Shown here: positions 17,133-24,879 of the stretch, one piece after another
How positions within the stretch are numbered: position 1 is the stretch's first letter
Layout of the letters: each line of letters opens with the position of its first letter
DNA from: JAAYAO01 sp051133435
Lineage (GTDB): Bacteria > Actinomycetota > Actinomycetes > Propionibacteriales > Propionibacteriaceae
Direction: 5' to 3'
NCBI RefSeq assembly: GCF_051133435.1
Contig: NZ_JBPGNY010000006.1
Location: 173,829-237,828, forward strand
Length of the DNA stretch: 64,000 bases
Notes under the pieces: model-generated
Databases searched by the model: none
Told to the model about the DNA's origin: nothing
The model's input: the letters and a program-made list of their open reading frames with translations, nothing else
Position numbers and translations under genes: made by a program

Positions 17133-17768
17133 TCACCGTCCGCCGGCGGGCGAGCGCTGTTCGAGGACGCGTTCGCGAACGAGTTCCAAGGCCACGCGTG
17201 CTCCGTACTCCACTCCGAGCAGGCTGGTCAGGTTCTGGTCCCGGATCGGGGTGGTGAGGTCGCCTTGTTTCAGCAGGAAACTCACCTTCAGCGGAATGAA
17301 GCGTGGGGTTCGGTCGGGTAGCAGTTCACGCGAGAGTCTGGACCCGTCGTCGCCGAACTCGCAGTCGACCATCGGCAGGTATTTGCGGGCATGGTGCTTG
17401 CGGTCCCAGGTGTGGATCGCGGAGACCGTGTCGGCGGGGCTCTGCCCGTAGGCGTGCCGGTTGGCCGAGACCACCTCACCGACCGTGCCGGGCAGCCCGG
17501 AGAGCGCCTCGAGACCGACCCATTCCTGCTCGACAGCGAGGGCAACCAGCTCGTCCCAGGCCTCCCCCGAGGCGACGGTCACCGTCACCGCCCCGCAGTA
17601 CACCAAGCCGGACGGGTCACAACCGTCGTCGTTGACCGTGATGCCTGTGGTGGCGTCGTGAATCAACCGTCCGGACGAGGGCCCGTCCCAACCTCGCAGG
17701 CGTACGTCGGCCTCGCGAATGGCCGCGATCAACTCGTCTTCACTGCGAATGCTCAGCGGTGCGGTCAT
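17133..17768 (-). CDS. MurB-like FAD-binding protein lacking the C-terminal domain
   Basis: This 211-residue protein resembles the FAD-binding half of UDP-N-acetylenolpyruvoylglucosamine reductase: GRLIHDATTGITV, VTVASGEAWDELVALAVEQEWVGLEALSGLPGTVGEVV, YGQSPADTVSAIHTWDRK and then FIPLKVSFLLKQGDLTTPIR, which parallels the MurB segment before its C-terminal domain. True MurB is about 350 residues, with a PxxSxxGS catalytic region further on; nothing of that is present and the protein ends after a helix. The flavin-contacting glycine-rich loop usually seen near the start is also missing. It may be a non-catalytic paralogue or one with another substrate. No frameshifted remainder is visible downstream, because DUF488 begins 6 nt later. 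Confidence 0.65.
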   Translation of the reverse strand: MTAPLSIRSEDELIAAIREADVRLRGWDGPSSGRLIHDATTGITVNDDGCDPSGLVYCGAVTVTVASGEAWDELVALAVEQEWVGLEALSGLPGTVGEVVSANRHAYGQSPADTVSAIHTWDRKHHARKYLPMVDCEFGDDGSRLSRELLPDRTPRFIPLKVSFLLKQGDLTTPIRDQNLTSLLGVEYGARVALELVRERVLEQRSPAGGR

Positions 17769-17836
17769 ATTTCACCCTAGGACGACGGGTCCTGTGTCAG
17801 AAGCTGTGGCTTGCCGATCAGAAGCCGACCATCGGC

Positions 17837-17855
17837 GCCGGATAGGCTTACCTAA
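17837..17855. promoter_or_regulatory. Possible DtxR/IdeR-type iron box
   Basis: The 19 bases match the established iron-box consensus (ttaggttaggctaacctaa) at 14 positions. The right half, aggcttacctaa, has only one deviation; the left half is poor. It sits 46 nt upstream of the SRPBCC gene and 68 nt upstream of the divergent MurB-like gene. This may be chance. Confidence 0.3.
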
Positions 17856-17901
17856 CTTTGCCCCTGTTTTTTTACAAGCCCCAACCGGCATTGTTACCGG
17901 C

Positions 17902-18369
17902 ATGAGCGAAGAAAAGCTTTCCGTAACCCGCAGCATCAATGCCTCGGCCGATGCCATCTTCGATGTCCTCACCCGTCCGGAGCGCCATCGCGACTTCGAC
18001 GGATCCTCCATGGTTCAGTCCGGCGACGCCAGTCAGCGGATCCAAGCGGTGGGCGATGTCTTCCGAATGAACATGCATGCCGACGGCCTGGGCGACTACA
18101 CGATGGAGAACCACGTGACCGCCTGTGCGCCGAACAAGGTGGTCGGCTGGGCGCCGGCCATGGAAGGCATGGATCCCATGGGTCACACCTGGACCTACAC
18201 CCTGGAGCCCGAGGGTCCGGACTCCACCGAGGTCACCCTCACCTATGACTGGTCGGGTCTGAAGCCCGGGCCGTGGATGGAGAAGCTGCCGTCGATTCCC
18301 ACGATGCCGGTGATCCCCCAGGAAGCCCTCGAGCAGTCGCTGAACCTGCTGGCCGAATCGGTCGCCTGA
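17902..18369 (+). CDS. SRPBCC family protein (polyketide cyclase/START-like)
   Basis: A 155-residue SRPBCC-fold protein. SVTRSINASADAIFDVLTRPERHRDFDG is the classic N-terminal strand-helix pair with the ligand-cavity lid, followed by GDVFRMNM, TMENHVTACAPNKVVGWAPA and HTWTYTLEPEGPDSTEVTLTYDW, and a C-terminal helix QEALEQSLNLLAESVA. Members bind hydrophobic ligands; the ligand here is unknown. The ATG at 17902 starts MSEEKLSV; sequence upstream is T-rich and non-coding in character. It stands alone between divergent and unrelated genes. Confidence 0.8.
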   Translation: MSEEKLSVTRSINASADAIFDVLTRPERHRDFDGSSMVQSGDASQRIQAVGDVFRMNMHADGLGDYTMENHVTACAPNKVVGWAPAMEGMDPMGHTWTYTLEPEGPDSTEVTLTYDWSGLKPGPWMEKLPSIPTMPVIPQEALEQSLNLLAESVA

Positions 18370-18540
18370 ACACTCTCTTGCTTGAACAGCTTGTTGCCTG
18401 ATCACCTGTCGGGTTTCCCACTCGACGAGCCATCCCGGACGCCACGGGCCGGCGAGCGGGCTGCGCGTTGATCCCCGACGTTCCTTCCTGCGGCCGATAC
18501 GCTTAATCGGCCAGCATCGGCCACAGGGAGGGACGTGACC

Positions 18541-19149
18541 GTGGCAACCGAGCCGCAATGGGACACCGACCGCACGTGGACCGCTCCCAACATCCTGTCC
18601 TTCCTGCGATTGTTGTCGGTGTTGGTCTTCGGGGCCCTGATCGTGCTCGGGCACGACCTCGCCGCGGTGATTCTGCTGGCGCTGTTCGGTGCCACCGATT
18701 GGCTGGACGGATTCCTGGCCCGCAAGCTGCAGCAGCGCACCGAACTGGGCGCCAAGCTCGATCCGATCGCCGATCGGCTCTACATCGTCACCGCGCTGGT
18801 CGCACTGCTCATCCGGGGCATCGTGCCGTGGTGGTTCCTGGTGATTCTGGTCTCGCGCGATGTGGTGCTGTTCGTGCTGCTGTTGGTCACCCGCCGCGGT
18901 GATTACCGTCCGGTGCAGGTGAACCACTTCGGCAAGGCCGCCACCTTCGCTCTGCTGATTGCCTTTCCGGTGATGTTGATCGGTTACTCCAACGAGTTCG
19001 ACCTCCCGGTCTTCAGCACCGTCGGCTGGGTGCTCGCGATTGCCGGCGCGGTGTTCCACTGGACGGCCGGCGCCCTGTACATCGGACAGGCCGCCCGCAC
19101 GCTGCGGGACGGTTCCCGGGCCGAGCTGGACCCGCCACCGGCCCGCTGA
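18541..19149 (+). CDS. CDP-alcohol phosphatidyltransferase family protein
   Basis: A membrane enzyme of about 202 residues. The family signature D-G-x2-A-R-x8-G-x3-D-x3-D is complete in DWLDGFLARKLQ / QRTELGAKLDPIADR (about residues 58-84). At least five hydrophobic segments follow. It transfers a phosphatidyl group from CDP-diacylglycerol to an alcohol; cardiolipin synthase or PgsA-like activity is most likely, but the motif does not choose the acceptor. Two GTG codons compete: the one at 18535 lies only 2 nt after GGGAGGG, whereas 18541 has 8 nt spacing, so I use 18541. nadE follows after 70 bp. Confidence 0.85.
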   Translation: MATEPQWDTDRTWTAPNILSFLRLLSVLVFGALIVLGHDLAAVILLALFGATDWLDGFLARKLQQRTELGAKLDPIADRLYIVTALVALLIRGIVPWWFLVILVSRDVVLFVLLLVTRRGDYRPVQVNHFGKAATFALLIAFPVMLIGYSNEFDLPVFSTVGWVLAIAGAVFHWTAGALYIGQAARTLRDGSRAELDPPPAR

Positions 19150-19219
19150 GGTGCAGTCGGCAGCCGCCGATTCCGGACCGGACCTTCGTCGGACCGCAGT
19201 GAGCCGACAGAATGGACCC

Positions 19220-20044
19220 ATGCGACCACTGCAGCAGACCATCAACGACGAGTTGCACGTGCAGCCCGAGATCGACCCGGCTCAGGAGATCGATCGGCGG
19301 GTGCAGTTCCTGGCCGATTACCTGACCCGCACCGGGTCGGCCGGGTACGTGCTCGGCATCTCCGGCGGCGTCGATTCCACCCTCGCCGGCCGGCTCGCCC
19401 AACTGGCTGTCGAGCGGGTGCGGGAGGCCGACGGGTCGGCGGTGTTCGTGGCGATGCGGCTGCCCTATCGGGTGCAGCACGATGAAGCCGATGCCGCCGA
19501 TGCGATGAGGTTCGTGGCCGCTGATGAAGAGGTCACCTACAACGTCGGCCCGGCGGTGGATGCCTTCACCGAGGAATACGCGGCCAACGTCACCACGCCG
19601 CTGTCGGACTTCAACAAGGGCAACGTCAAGGCGCGAGTCCGGATGGTCGCCCAGTACGCGGTGGCCGGCGACCGGCGGCTGCTGGTGATCGGCACCGACC
19701 ACGCGGCCGAATCGGTCACCGGTTTCTTCACCAAGTTCGGCGACGGGGGCGCCGACATCCTGCCCCTGGCCGGATTGAACAAGCGGCAGAACCGGCAACT
19801 GCTGCAACACCTGAACAGCCCGGAGCACCTCTGGGCGAAGGTGCCCACTGCCGATCTGCTCGATGAGAATGTCGGCCGCGCCGACGAGGACGAGTTGGGG
19901 CTGCGCTACGACGACATCGACGATTACCTCGAGGGCCGTGAGGTCGCCACCGAGGTGGCCGAGAAGATCGAGCAGGTCTACCTGCGGTCGCGGCACAAGC
20001 GCACCGTGCCGGTCACCCCGGCCGATTCCTGGTGGCGCGACTGA
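19220..20044 (+). CDS. nadE: NH3-dependent NAD+ synthetase
   Basis: A 274-residue NadE that amidates deamido-NAD+ in the last step of NAD biosynthesis. The ATP-pyrophosphatase loop is SGGVDST at about 48-54. FNKGNVKARVRMVAQYAVAG, VIGTDHAAESVTGFFTKFGDGGADILPLAGLNKRQ and VPTADLLDE are the expected substrate-binding blocks, and RSRHKRTVPVTPADSWWRD closes the chain as in E. coli-type NadE. Its length fits the ammonia-dependent form; there is no glutaminase (CN-hydrolase) domain. No strong ribosome binding site precedes the ATG. Confidence 0.95.
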   Translation: MRPLQQTINDELHVQPEIDPAQEIDRRVQFLADYLTRTGSAGYVLGISGGVDSTLAGRLAQLAVERVREADGSAVFVAMRLPYRVQHDEADAADAMRFVAADEEVTYNVGPAVDAFTEEYAANVTTPLSDFNKGNVKARVRMVAQYAVAGDRRLLVIGTDHAAESVTGFFTKFGDGGADILPLAGLNKRQNRQLLQHLNSPEHLWAKVPTADLLDENVGRADEDELGLRYDDIDDYLEGREVATEVAEKIEQVYLRSRHKRTVPVTPADSWWRD

Positions 20045-20080
20045 GCCGCTTTCCGGGCTCAACATGCCTGCTGCGCGCTC

Positions 20081-20182
20081 CGGCGCTCGCAGCGCCCTCT
20101 GATGCTTGCGCCGCACTCTCCAGTGCTCGCGCCGTGCCTTTAGTGCTTGCGCAGGGCCCGCTAGTGCTTGCGCAGTGCCTCG
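20081..20182. repeat. Five degenerate 20-bp tandem units derived from a gene 3' end
   Basis: Units of 20 bp at 20081, 20101, 20121 and 20141, plus a fifth at 20161/20162-20182 (with one extra base), share the core gtgcttgcgc. The fifth unit is the 3' end of the minus-strand gene at 20161-20445 (codons for ALRKH and stop); the fourth keeps an almost identical ALRKH-stop. Divergence grows with distance from the gene, as if the 3' end had been tandemly duplicated and then decayed. Confidence 0.6.
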
Positions 20183-20445
20183 ATGAGCTCGTCCTTGGTC
20201 ATCGATGAGCGACCCTCTATCTCCAACTCGCGGGCCCGCTCGAGCAACTCGTCCTTGGTGCGGTCCTCATAGTCCTCGGCCTTACCGCCGCGCTCACCGA
20301 CCCGGGATCGGGAACTGGCCGCCGCCGCATTGGCGATCCGAGCCGCTTTCTCCTTGCTGTTGCCCTCATCGCGCAGGGTTTCGTACAACTCGGGATCCTT
20401 CACCGAAGGCCCCGGATCCTCGCGCTTGTTGCCCTTGGGTGCCAT
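20161..20445 (-). CDS. DUF7218 / Rho-termination-factor-N-like small protein
   Basis: A highly charged 94-residue protein. The first half (KREDPGPSVKDPELYETLRDEGNSKEKAARIANAAA) is the pattern usually annotated DUF7218 in actinobacteria. The second half (TKDELLERARELEIEGRSSMTKDELIEALRKH) is a Rho N-terminal/SAP-like helix-extended-loop-helix that often binds nucleic acid. AAGGAGG precedes the ATG by 5 nt. The function is unknown; it probably binds nucleic acid or plays a stress-related role. Confidence 0.75.
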   Translation of the reverse strand: MAPKGNKREDPGPSVKDPELYETLRDEGNSKEKAARIANAAAASSRSRVGERGGKAEDYEDRTKDELLERARELEIEGRSSMTKDELIEALRKH

Positions 20446-20499
20446 ACCTGCCTCCTTAGGTCCGGTATCCAGCCTAGGTCGGCCCCGGACGGCCCGGTT

Positions 20500-20835
20500 T
20501 CAGCGGGTCAGGCGCTGGTTGAACTCGAGCACATCGACCATCCAGATACTGAGTTGTTCGTCGGTGGCGACGGCCTCGGGGGCGACCCGAATCCAGGAGG
20601 GGCCCATCGAGCGGCCCTCACCCATCTCCGAGATGGAGGCTCCGGGACGGGCCAAGATCTCCTCCTGACGGTCACTGTCGACCCGGGCCAGCAGGCCACC
20701 ATCCTTGTTGGCGCAGGCGGCGAGTTTGCCGTCGACCATGAAGCAATGGGCGCCGAACATCTTCTGCTCGGTCACCGCCCGGGTGGCCAGTGCCTCACGC
20801 AGGCGCTCGATGAGATCTGATTGCGGTTCGCTCAC
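20500..20835 (-). CDS. TfoX/Sxy N-terminal domain protein
   Basis: A 111-residue protein consisting of a single TfoX N-terminal domain: LIERLREALATRAVTEQKMFGAHCFMVDGKLAACANKDGGLLARVD, with MGPSWIRVAPEAVATDEQLSIWMVDVLEFNQRL towards the end. The KMFGGxxFM motif is present (KMFGAHCFM). TfoX/Sxy regulates competence in Gammaproteobacteria, but the stand-alone domain in actinobacteria has no known role. I place the start at GTG 20835 (VSEPQSDL), preceded by a G-rich stretch; the in-frame TTG at 20871 gives an unlikely extension. Confidence 0.8.
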   Translation of the reverse strand: MSEPQSDLIERLREALATRAVTEQKMFGAHCFMVDGKLAACANKDGGLLARVDSDRQEEILARPGASISEMGEGRSMGPSWIRVAPEAVATDEQLSIWMVDVLEFNQRLTR

Positions 20836-20919
20836 GCCCCCATCGTGCTGTCGCCGCACCTCGGGCGACAAGACCTGTCCCCGGAAAGCTGTGCCACGAC
20901 CATGACCGAGCCCCCGGAT

Positions 20920-21570
20920 TCAGACCAGCCCGAGGGTCTGCACCTGTCGCTCCACCATGGCGGCGAAGAGCGCATCGGCCGGGTCGGCGGTGCCGACGAA
21001 GTGGCCCGACAGTTCCAGGCTCACGACCCCGACCAGCGCCGACAGTTCGGCCAACACCGCCCCCATCGCCGACGGCTCGACCCCGAACTCCCCTGCGGGA
21101 GCATCCAGTTGATCGGCCAACTCGGCATCGGTGAAGTGCCTCTCGACCGAGCCCGACGCCGCGGATACGGCGGCGATGAAATACCCGGCGACCGCGCCGG
21201 CGGCCGGGACGGTTTCGGCGGGGGCGACGTAACCGGGTACCGGGGTGCCGTAGATCAGTTGATACTCATGGCGGTGCTCCAGCGCCCAGCCACGAAAGGC
21301 ATGGGCCAACCTCCGCCAGCGCTCCCCCGGATCGTCCTCGGTGACCTCGCCCAGCACCTCGGCGAGGTGTTCGTAGCTCTCGATGATCATCGCGGTGAGC
21401 AGCGCCTCGCGGGTCGGGAAATAGCGATACACCGCCGAGGACACCAACCCGACCTCCCTGGCCACGGCTCGCATCGACAGTCCCCCACCGCCGTGTTCGG
21501 CGATCTCGGCTCGCGCGGCAGCCAGAATCTGCGCGGTCATGTCGGCCCGGGCCTGTTCTCGGATTCCCAT
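20920..21570 (-). CDS. TetR/AcrR family transcriptional regulator
   Basis: A 216-residue repressor. The N-terminal helix-turn-helix is textbook: TAQILAAARAEIAEHGGGGLSMRAVAREVGLVSSAVYRYFPTREALLTAMI. The C-terminal ligand domain has the WRRLAHAFRGWALEHRHEYQLIYGTPVPGY block (TetR_C_13/WHG type). ATG 21570 is chosen because AGGAGG lies 7 nt upstream. It is divergent from the membrane protein at 21729; three near-identical palindromes lie between them, so it probably represses that gene and itself. The effector is unknown. Confidence 0.9.
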   Translation of the reverse strand: MGIREQARADMTAQILAAARAEIAEHGGGGLSMRAVAREVGLVSSAVYRYFPTREALLTAMIIESYEHLAEVLGEVTEDDPGERWRRLAHAFRGWALEHRHEYQLIYGTPVPGYVAPAETVPAAGAVAGYFIAAVSAASGSVERHFTDAELADQLDAPAGEFGVEPSAMGAVLAELSALVGVVSLELSGHFVGTADPADALFAAMVERQVQTLGLV

Positions 21571-21643
21571 CACACCACCTCCTATGACACCGGTGTCCCG
21601 ATGGACCTGTGCTTGTTTCCGAGACCACTGTGCCACAACTCAG

Positions 21644-21710
21644 AGAGCACCGCTCTTGACACTCCGAGAGCACTGCTCTACGTTTTAACCAGAACAAAGA
21701 GCACTGCTCT
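21644..21710 (+). promoter_or_regulatory. Promoter with three TetR-type operators
   Basis: The 13-bp palindrome agagcactgctct occurs at 21667-21679 and 21698-21710, and with one change (agagcaccgctct) at 21644-21656. A good sigma-70-type promoter overlaps them: TTGACA at 21656-21661, a 17-bp spacer and TACGTT at 21679-21684. The middle operator fills the spacer. The arrangement predicts tight repression by the adjacent TetR protein. Confidence 0.75.
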
Positions 21711-21728
21711 CTAATCCAGGAGATCGAA

Positions 21729-22400
21729 ATGACCATCACCCAGCCCCAGCCGAAGACCACCACCGCTCAGCACGACGACAAGAACCTCATCGCCCCCTTG
21801 GTGGGCACCGGCGCATTGATGGCCGTCTACCTGGTGACCCGCCCCTACGGGGATGCCGCCGGCGGCGACACCCTCGCGGCCGCCGAGGCCTTCGCCTCGA
21901 CCCGGTGGGTGATCGCCCACGTGAGCGGGATGCTGGCGATCGCCTCCTTCGGCCGACTGGCGCTGCGACTGCACGACAATCTCGGCTTGTTCAGCACCCG
22001 CCTGGCACGCACCGCCACGCTGGCCGGCGCGGTGCTGGTGTTGCCCTACTACGGACTCGAGACCTTCGGCCTGCAAGCAGCAGGCCGCGCCGCACTCGCC
22101 GGCGACACCTCGGTACTGAATCTGGTCGGCGAGATGCGGGACCACCCGGCCGCGATGACGATGTTCGGCGTGGGCCTGCTGGCACTTGCTCTGGGCGGGG
22201 TCGGCATGGCCCTGGGCTGGCAGCGTGCTCGCGGCAACTGGGCCGCCTGGCCGCTGGCCGCCGTGATGGCGGGCGTACTGCCCCAGTTCTTCCTGCCGCC
22301 GACCGGCCGGATCACCTACGGCGTGGCCTGCGCTGCGGCCGCCGGCGTCTGGCTGGTGCGCGGCCTGATGAAGAGGCGCAACGCCGCCGGTGGGCAGTAA
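21729..22400 (+). CDS. Putative TetR-controlled integral membrane protein
   Basis: A 223-residue membrane protein with about six hydrophobic segments (around 21-38, 62-77, 92-110, 145-163, 172-190, 198-212). No recognised transporter motif is present. Polar residues PYYGLETFGLQAAGRAAL sit between two helices and may line a binding site. AGGAGATCGAA precedes the ATG. Control by the divergent TetR regulator suggests a response to a small molecule or a membrane stress; the gene is not identifiable further. Confidence 0.7.
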   Translation: MTITQPQPKTTTAQHDDKNLIAPLVGTGALMAVYLVTRPYGDAAGGDTLAAAEAFASTRWVIAHVSGMLAIASFGRLALRLHDNLGLFSTRLARTATLAGAVLVLPYYGLETFGLQAAGRAALAGDTSVLNLVGEMRDHPAAMTMFGVGLLALALGGVGMALGWQRARGNWAAWPLAAVMAGVLPQFFLPPTGRITYGVACAAAAGVWLVRGLMKRRNAAGGQ

Positions 22401-22441
22401 TCAGAAAAGCCTGCTGAACCGCCCGAGAATCGGACGATCAG

Positions 22442-22481
22442 GAATGCCCCGGCTCGCAAAAAGCGATGGCCCGGGGCATTC
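22442..22481 (+). terminator. Hairpin terminator after the TetR-controlled gene
   Basis: gaatgccccgg (22442-22452) pairs perfectly with ccggggcattc (22471-22481) around an A-rich loop, followed by the short T-containing run ttcattta. It lies 41 nt after the stop codon. Confidence 0.65.
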
Positions 22482-22736
22482 TTCATTTACCCCGTTTCGG
22501 GTACGAACGAAACACCTTTTCGGGCCATAGTGGTGAATGGAACCGGTCTTCACCCATAGGGGTATTTCTGATCCGGGAGCCGAACCGTTCCCCGTTGTCA
22601 GCAGCGGATGAACCACCACCGGGGATTTCTGCCCACCGGGAACCCTTGCCCTCGAAGCGACAGATTCTATCGTGGACAACACCATTGTTCTCATGGTGCG
22701 GAAAATGACCGCCAACCCGAATTGAGGCACCTCGTT
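22482..22736. other. Intergenic region before the PRC-barrel gene
   Basis: With the terminator this makes a 336-base stretch without a gene. It holds a small hairpin gtttcg/cgaaac at 22494-22513 and another, caccat/atggtg, near 22677-22698. GGGTAC (22499) and GGGTAT (22560) resemble stress-sigma -10 elements, but no GTTT -35 lies at the right distance. An 80-codon open frame here has no coding character. Confidence 0.4.
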
Positions 22737-23387
22737 ATGGACATCACCGACGTCAATCGTTTGCGCAGTGCAGTCGTCTACGCCCAAGGAGAGAAGGTGG
22801 GCTCGGTGCACGAGGTTTTCGTCGACGACGAGACCGACCGGCCGTCCTGGGCCACCGTCTCCACCGGCCTGTTCGGCACCAAGATGAGCTTCGTGCCGAT
22901 CGACGACGCCCGCCTCGTCGACGACGACCGGCTCGAGGTCAGCACCGACAAGGACACCATCAAGGACGCCCCGCGCATCGATGTGGACGAACATCTCTCC
23001 CGTGACGAGGAGCGCCGCCTCTACGAGCACTACGGACGCTCGACCCGCTACACCGACCTGGAAACCCGCCGCGCCGACCGCACCGCGGCAGGTATGGGCC
23101 GGGACCGCACTGCCGAGGGCACCTACGACCTGGGCGCCGACACCCGCGAAGCCGACACCATGGGCACCCGCCCGCAGGTGACCGAAGACTTCGACCGGCC
23201 CCGTGAGCACGGCTTCGACGGCGACCGAATCGCCGAGGACGAAGCCCTGGATCGCGACCACCTGGAACGGGACGTCACCCCGGGCGACGACACGGTGCGG
23301 GCCCGCGGTGAGCACGGCACCGAGCGGGTCACCTCCGAGGAGGGCTACCTGCGGGTCTACCGTCCCCACGAGGACACCCAGCGCTGA
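22737..23387 (+). CDS. PRC-barrel domain-containing protein
   Basis: A 216-residue, very acidic, soluble protein. The first 80 residues form a PRC-barrel (NRLRSAVVYAQGEKVGSVHEVFVDDETDRPSWATVSTGLFGTKMSFVPIDDARL). The remainder, rich in Arg and Asp/Glu with many RxxD repeats, looks disordered (TADREA-like, DFDRPREHGFDGDR). Actinobacterial proteins of this kind are usually general-stress proteins. I start at the ATG giving MDITDVNRLRS because the sequence upstream is non-coding. The neighbouring DJ-1 and envelope genes share the stress theme. Confidence 0.8.
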   Translation: MDITDVNRLRSAVVYAQGEKVGSVHEVFVDDETDRPSWATVSTGLFGTKMSFVPIDDARLVDDDRLEVSTDKDTIKDAPRIDVDEHLSRDEERRLYEHYGRSTRYTDLETRRADRTAAGMGRDRTAEGTYDLGADTREADTMGTRPQVTEDFDRPREHGFDGDRIAEDEALDRDHLERDVTPGDDTVRARGEHGTERVTSEEGYLRVYRPHEDTQR

Positions 23388-23412
23388 CCCTCGACCGAAG
23401 AACCACCAACGA

Positions 23413-23448
23413 ATGTGGCCCGGCTCCCCTCGGGGAACCGGGCCACAT
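23413..23448. terminator. Bidirectional hairpin terminator
   Basis: A 17-nt stem (23413-23429 with 23432-23448, one mismatch, 2-nt loop) lies exactly between the convergent PRC-barrel and PfpI genes and can stop transcription from both sides. Confidence 0.8.
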
Positions 23449-23460
23449 CGCGTTGTGCGA

Positions 23461-24024
23461 TCAGCCGGCCGTTTCGGGGTTGGCCGCCGAACCGTGGTTC
23501 AGCGCCTCCAGCAGTGCCCCGTTGAAAGCGGGCAGATCGTCGGGGTTGCGCGAGGTGATCAGGTTGCCGTCCACCACAACCCGCTCATCAACCACCTCGG
23601 CCCCGGCATTGCGCAGGTCGGTGCGCACGCTGGGATAGGCGGTCACCGTCCGTCCGCGCAGCACCTCGGCCTCGGCCAGCACCCAGGGGGCGTGGCAGAT
23701 CGCGGCCACCGGCTTGCCCGATGCGACGAAGTCGGCGATGAACCGCACGGCATCGGCGTCGGTGCGCAGAGCGTCGGGGTTGGCCACCCCGCCCGGCAGC
23801 ACCAGGGCGGCGTAGTCGTCGACCGAGGCCCCACCCACTTCGGCGTCCACCGGGTAGGTGTTCGACTTGTCGAGGTGGTTGTAGGCCTGTACCTCGCCGG
23901 CCTTCGGGCTCAACAACCGCGGGGTGTAGCCGGCGTCGCGCACCGCTTCCCACGGGTCGGTGAGTTCGATCTCCTCGATGCCCTCATGGGCAACCAGGAA
24001 GGCCACCTGCTGCGAGTCGTTCAT
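23461..24024 (-). CDS. DJ-1/PfpI/YraA-type class I glutamine amidotransferase-like protein
   Basis: A 187-residue DJ-1/PfpI protein. The nucleophile elbow is AAICHAPWVL with Cys and an adjacent His, and the acidic partner lies in VAHEGIEEIELTDPWEAV. RTVTAYPSVRTDLRNAGAEVVDERVVVDGNLITSRNPDDLPAF is the family C-terminus. YhbO/PfpI relatives act as stress-induced deglycases, chaperones or glyoxalases. The ATG at 24024 is 8 nt after GGGAGG. The first gene of this strand's operon lies upstream at 26194; this gene is the last of the group. Confidence 0.85.
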   Translation of the reverse strand: MNDSQQVAFLVAHEGIEEIELTDPWEAVRDAGYTPRLLSPKAGEVQAYNHLDKSNTYPVDAEVGGASVDDYAALVLPGGVANPDALRTDADAVRFIADFVASGKPVAAICHAPWVLAEAEVLRGRTVTAYPSVRTDLRNAGAEVVDERVVVDGNLITSRNPDDLPAFNGALLEALNHGSAANPETAG

Positions 24025-24042
24025 GGTCGCCACCTCCCGGTG

Positions 24043-24879
24043 TCAGAGCCCCTGGTTCTCCGGACGGGGGTCGCCGCCGCCTTCACCCGGCTGATCGATC
24101 GACTGGGTGAACTCCTGGTCGGCCTGCGGGTAGCCGGTGCTCTGCTCGGCCTGCTGCGGGTCCGCCTGGGAGTAATCGGCGCTGGAACCGGGCTGTCCCA
24201 CTCCGGGGTCCTGCTGTTGTTCGGACATGTCTCGTACCTCCTGGCCTGCTTGTTGGGCATGACCCCGCACGTCTTCGGCTGACGATTGGGCATGGTCACG
24301 CACGTCCTCAGCGTGGACCTTACCCTCGTCGGCCACGACCTGTGCCGAGTCGGTGGCCGATTCCTTGACCGTCTGCACCGCCTGCTGGGCCTGCGGCTTC
24401 AGGTTCTCGGCGGCCTGCTTGGCCGCGTCCTGGGCCTGATCCATCAGCGGCTGGGCGCGATCCTTCAGGTCAGCGGCCAACTCCTGCTCCTTGCGGGTGG
24501 TGGGCATCAGCCCACCGATCAGGGCGCCGATACCGAAGGCGATCAGACCGGCGGCCAGCGGGTTGCCCCGGGTGCGCTGCTTCAGTTGCCGCGGCGCATC
24601 CTGGACGGTGTCGCGGGCATCGGTGCCGAACTGCTGGACGCGGTCACCCACCGAGGGCTCGTGGCCGTAGGGCTGGTCGTAGGGGGCGTAGCGGTCGTCG
24701 TCGGCCGAACCGAAGATCCGCTCCTTGATGCCCTGGGCGCTCTCCTTGACGCCTTCGACCTGGCGCTTGACGACATTGCCGGGCTTGGCCTCGTCGGCCA
24801 GGGCGTTGACGTCCTGGCTGAGGTGTGCGCGGGTCTGTTCGATTTCTCGGCGGATGGCGTCGGGATCGTTGCTGGTCAT
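24043..24879 (-). CDS. DUF3618 domain protein with long hydrophilic tail
   Basis: A 278-residue protein starting with a DUF3618 motif (DPDAIRREIEQTRAHLSQDVNALADEAKPGNVVKRQVEGVKE). One transmembrane helix with a glycine zipper follows (GNPLAAGLIAFGIGALIGGLMP, about residues 110-131). The rest is a long Ala/Gln/Glu coiled coil (DLKDRAQPLMDQAQDAAKQAAENLKPQAQ) ending in a disordered Gln/Pro/Gly tail. It is probably a membrane-anchored stress or envelope-stabilising protein. Its start overlaps the stop of the holin-like gene by 4 nt (ATGA). Confidence 0.8.
   Translation of the reverse strand: MTSNDPDAIRREIEQTRAHLSQDVNALADEAKPGNVVKRQVEGVKESAQGIKERIFGSADDDRYAPYDQPYGHEPSVGDRVQQFGTDARDTVQDAPRQLKQRTRGNPLAAGLIAFGIGALIGGLMPTTRKEQELAADLKDRAQPLMDQAQDAAKQAAENLKPQAQQAVQTVKESATDSAQVVADEGKVHAEDVRDHAQSSAEDVRGHAQQAGQEVRDMSEQQQDPGVGQPGSSADYSQADPQQAEQSTGYPQADQEFTQSIDQPGEGGGDPRPENQGL

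Noticed and set aside
22499..22565. SigB/SigF-type promoters before the PRC-barrel gene
   Set aside because: GGGTAC and GGGTAT are present but no GTTT-like -35 lies 14-18 bp upstream of either.
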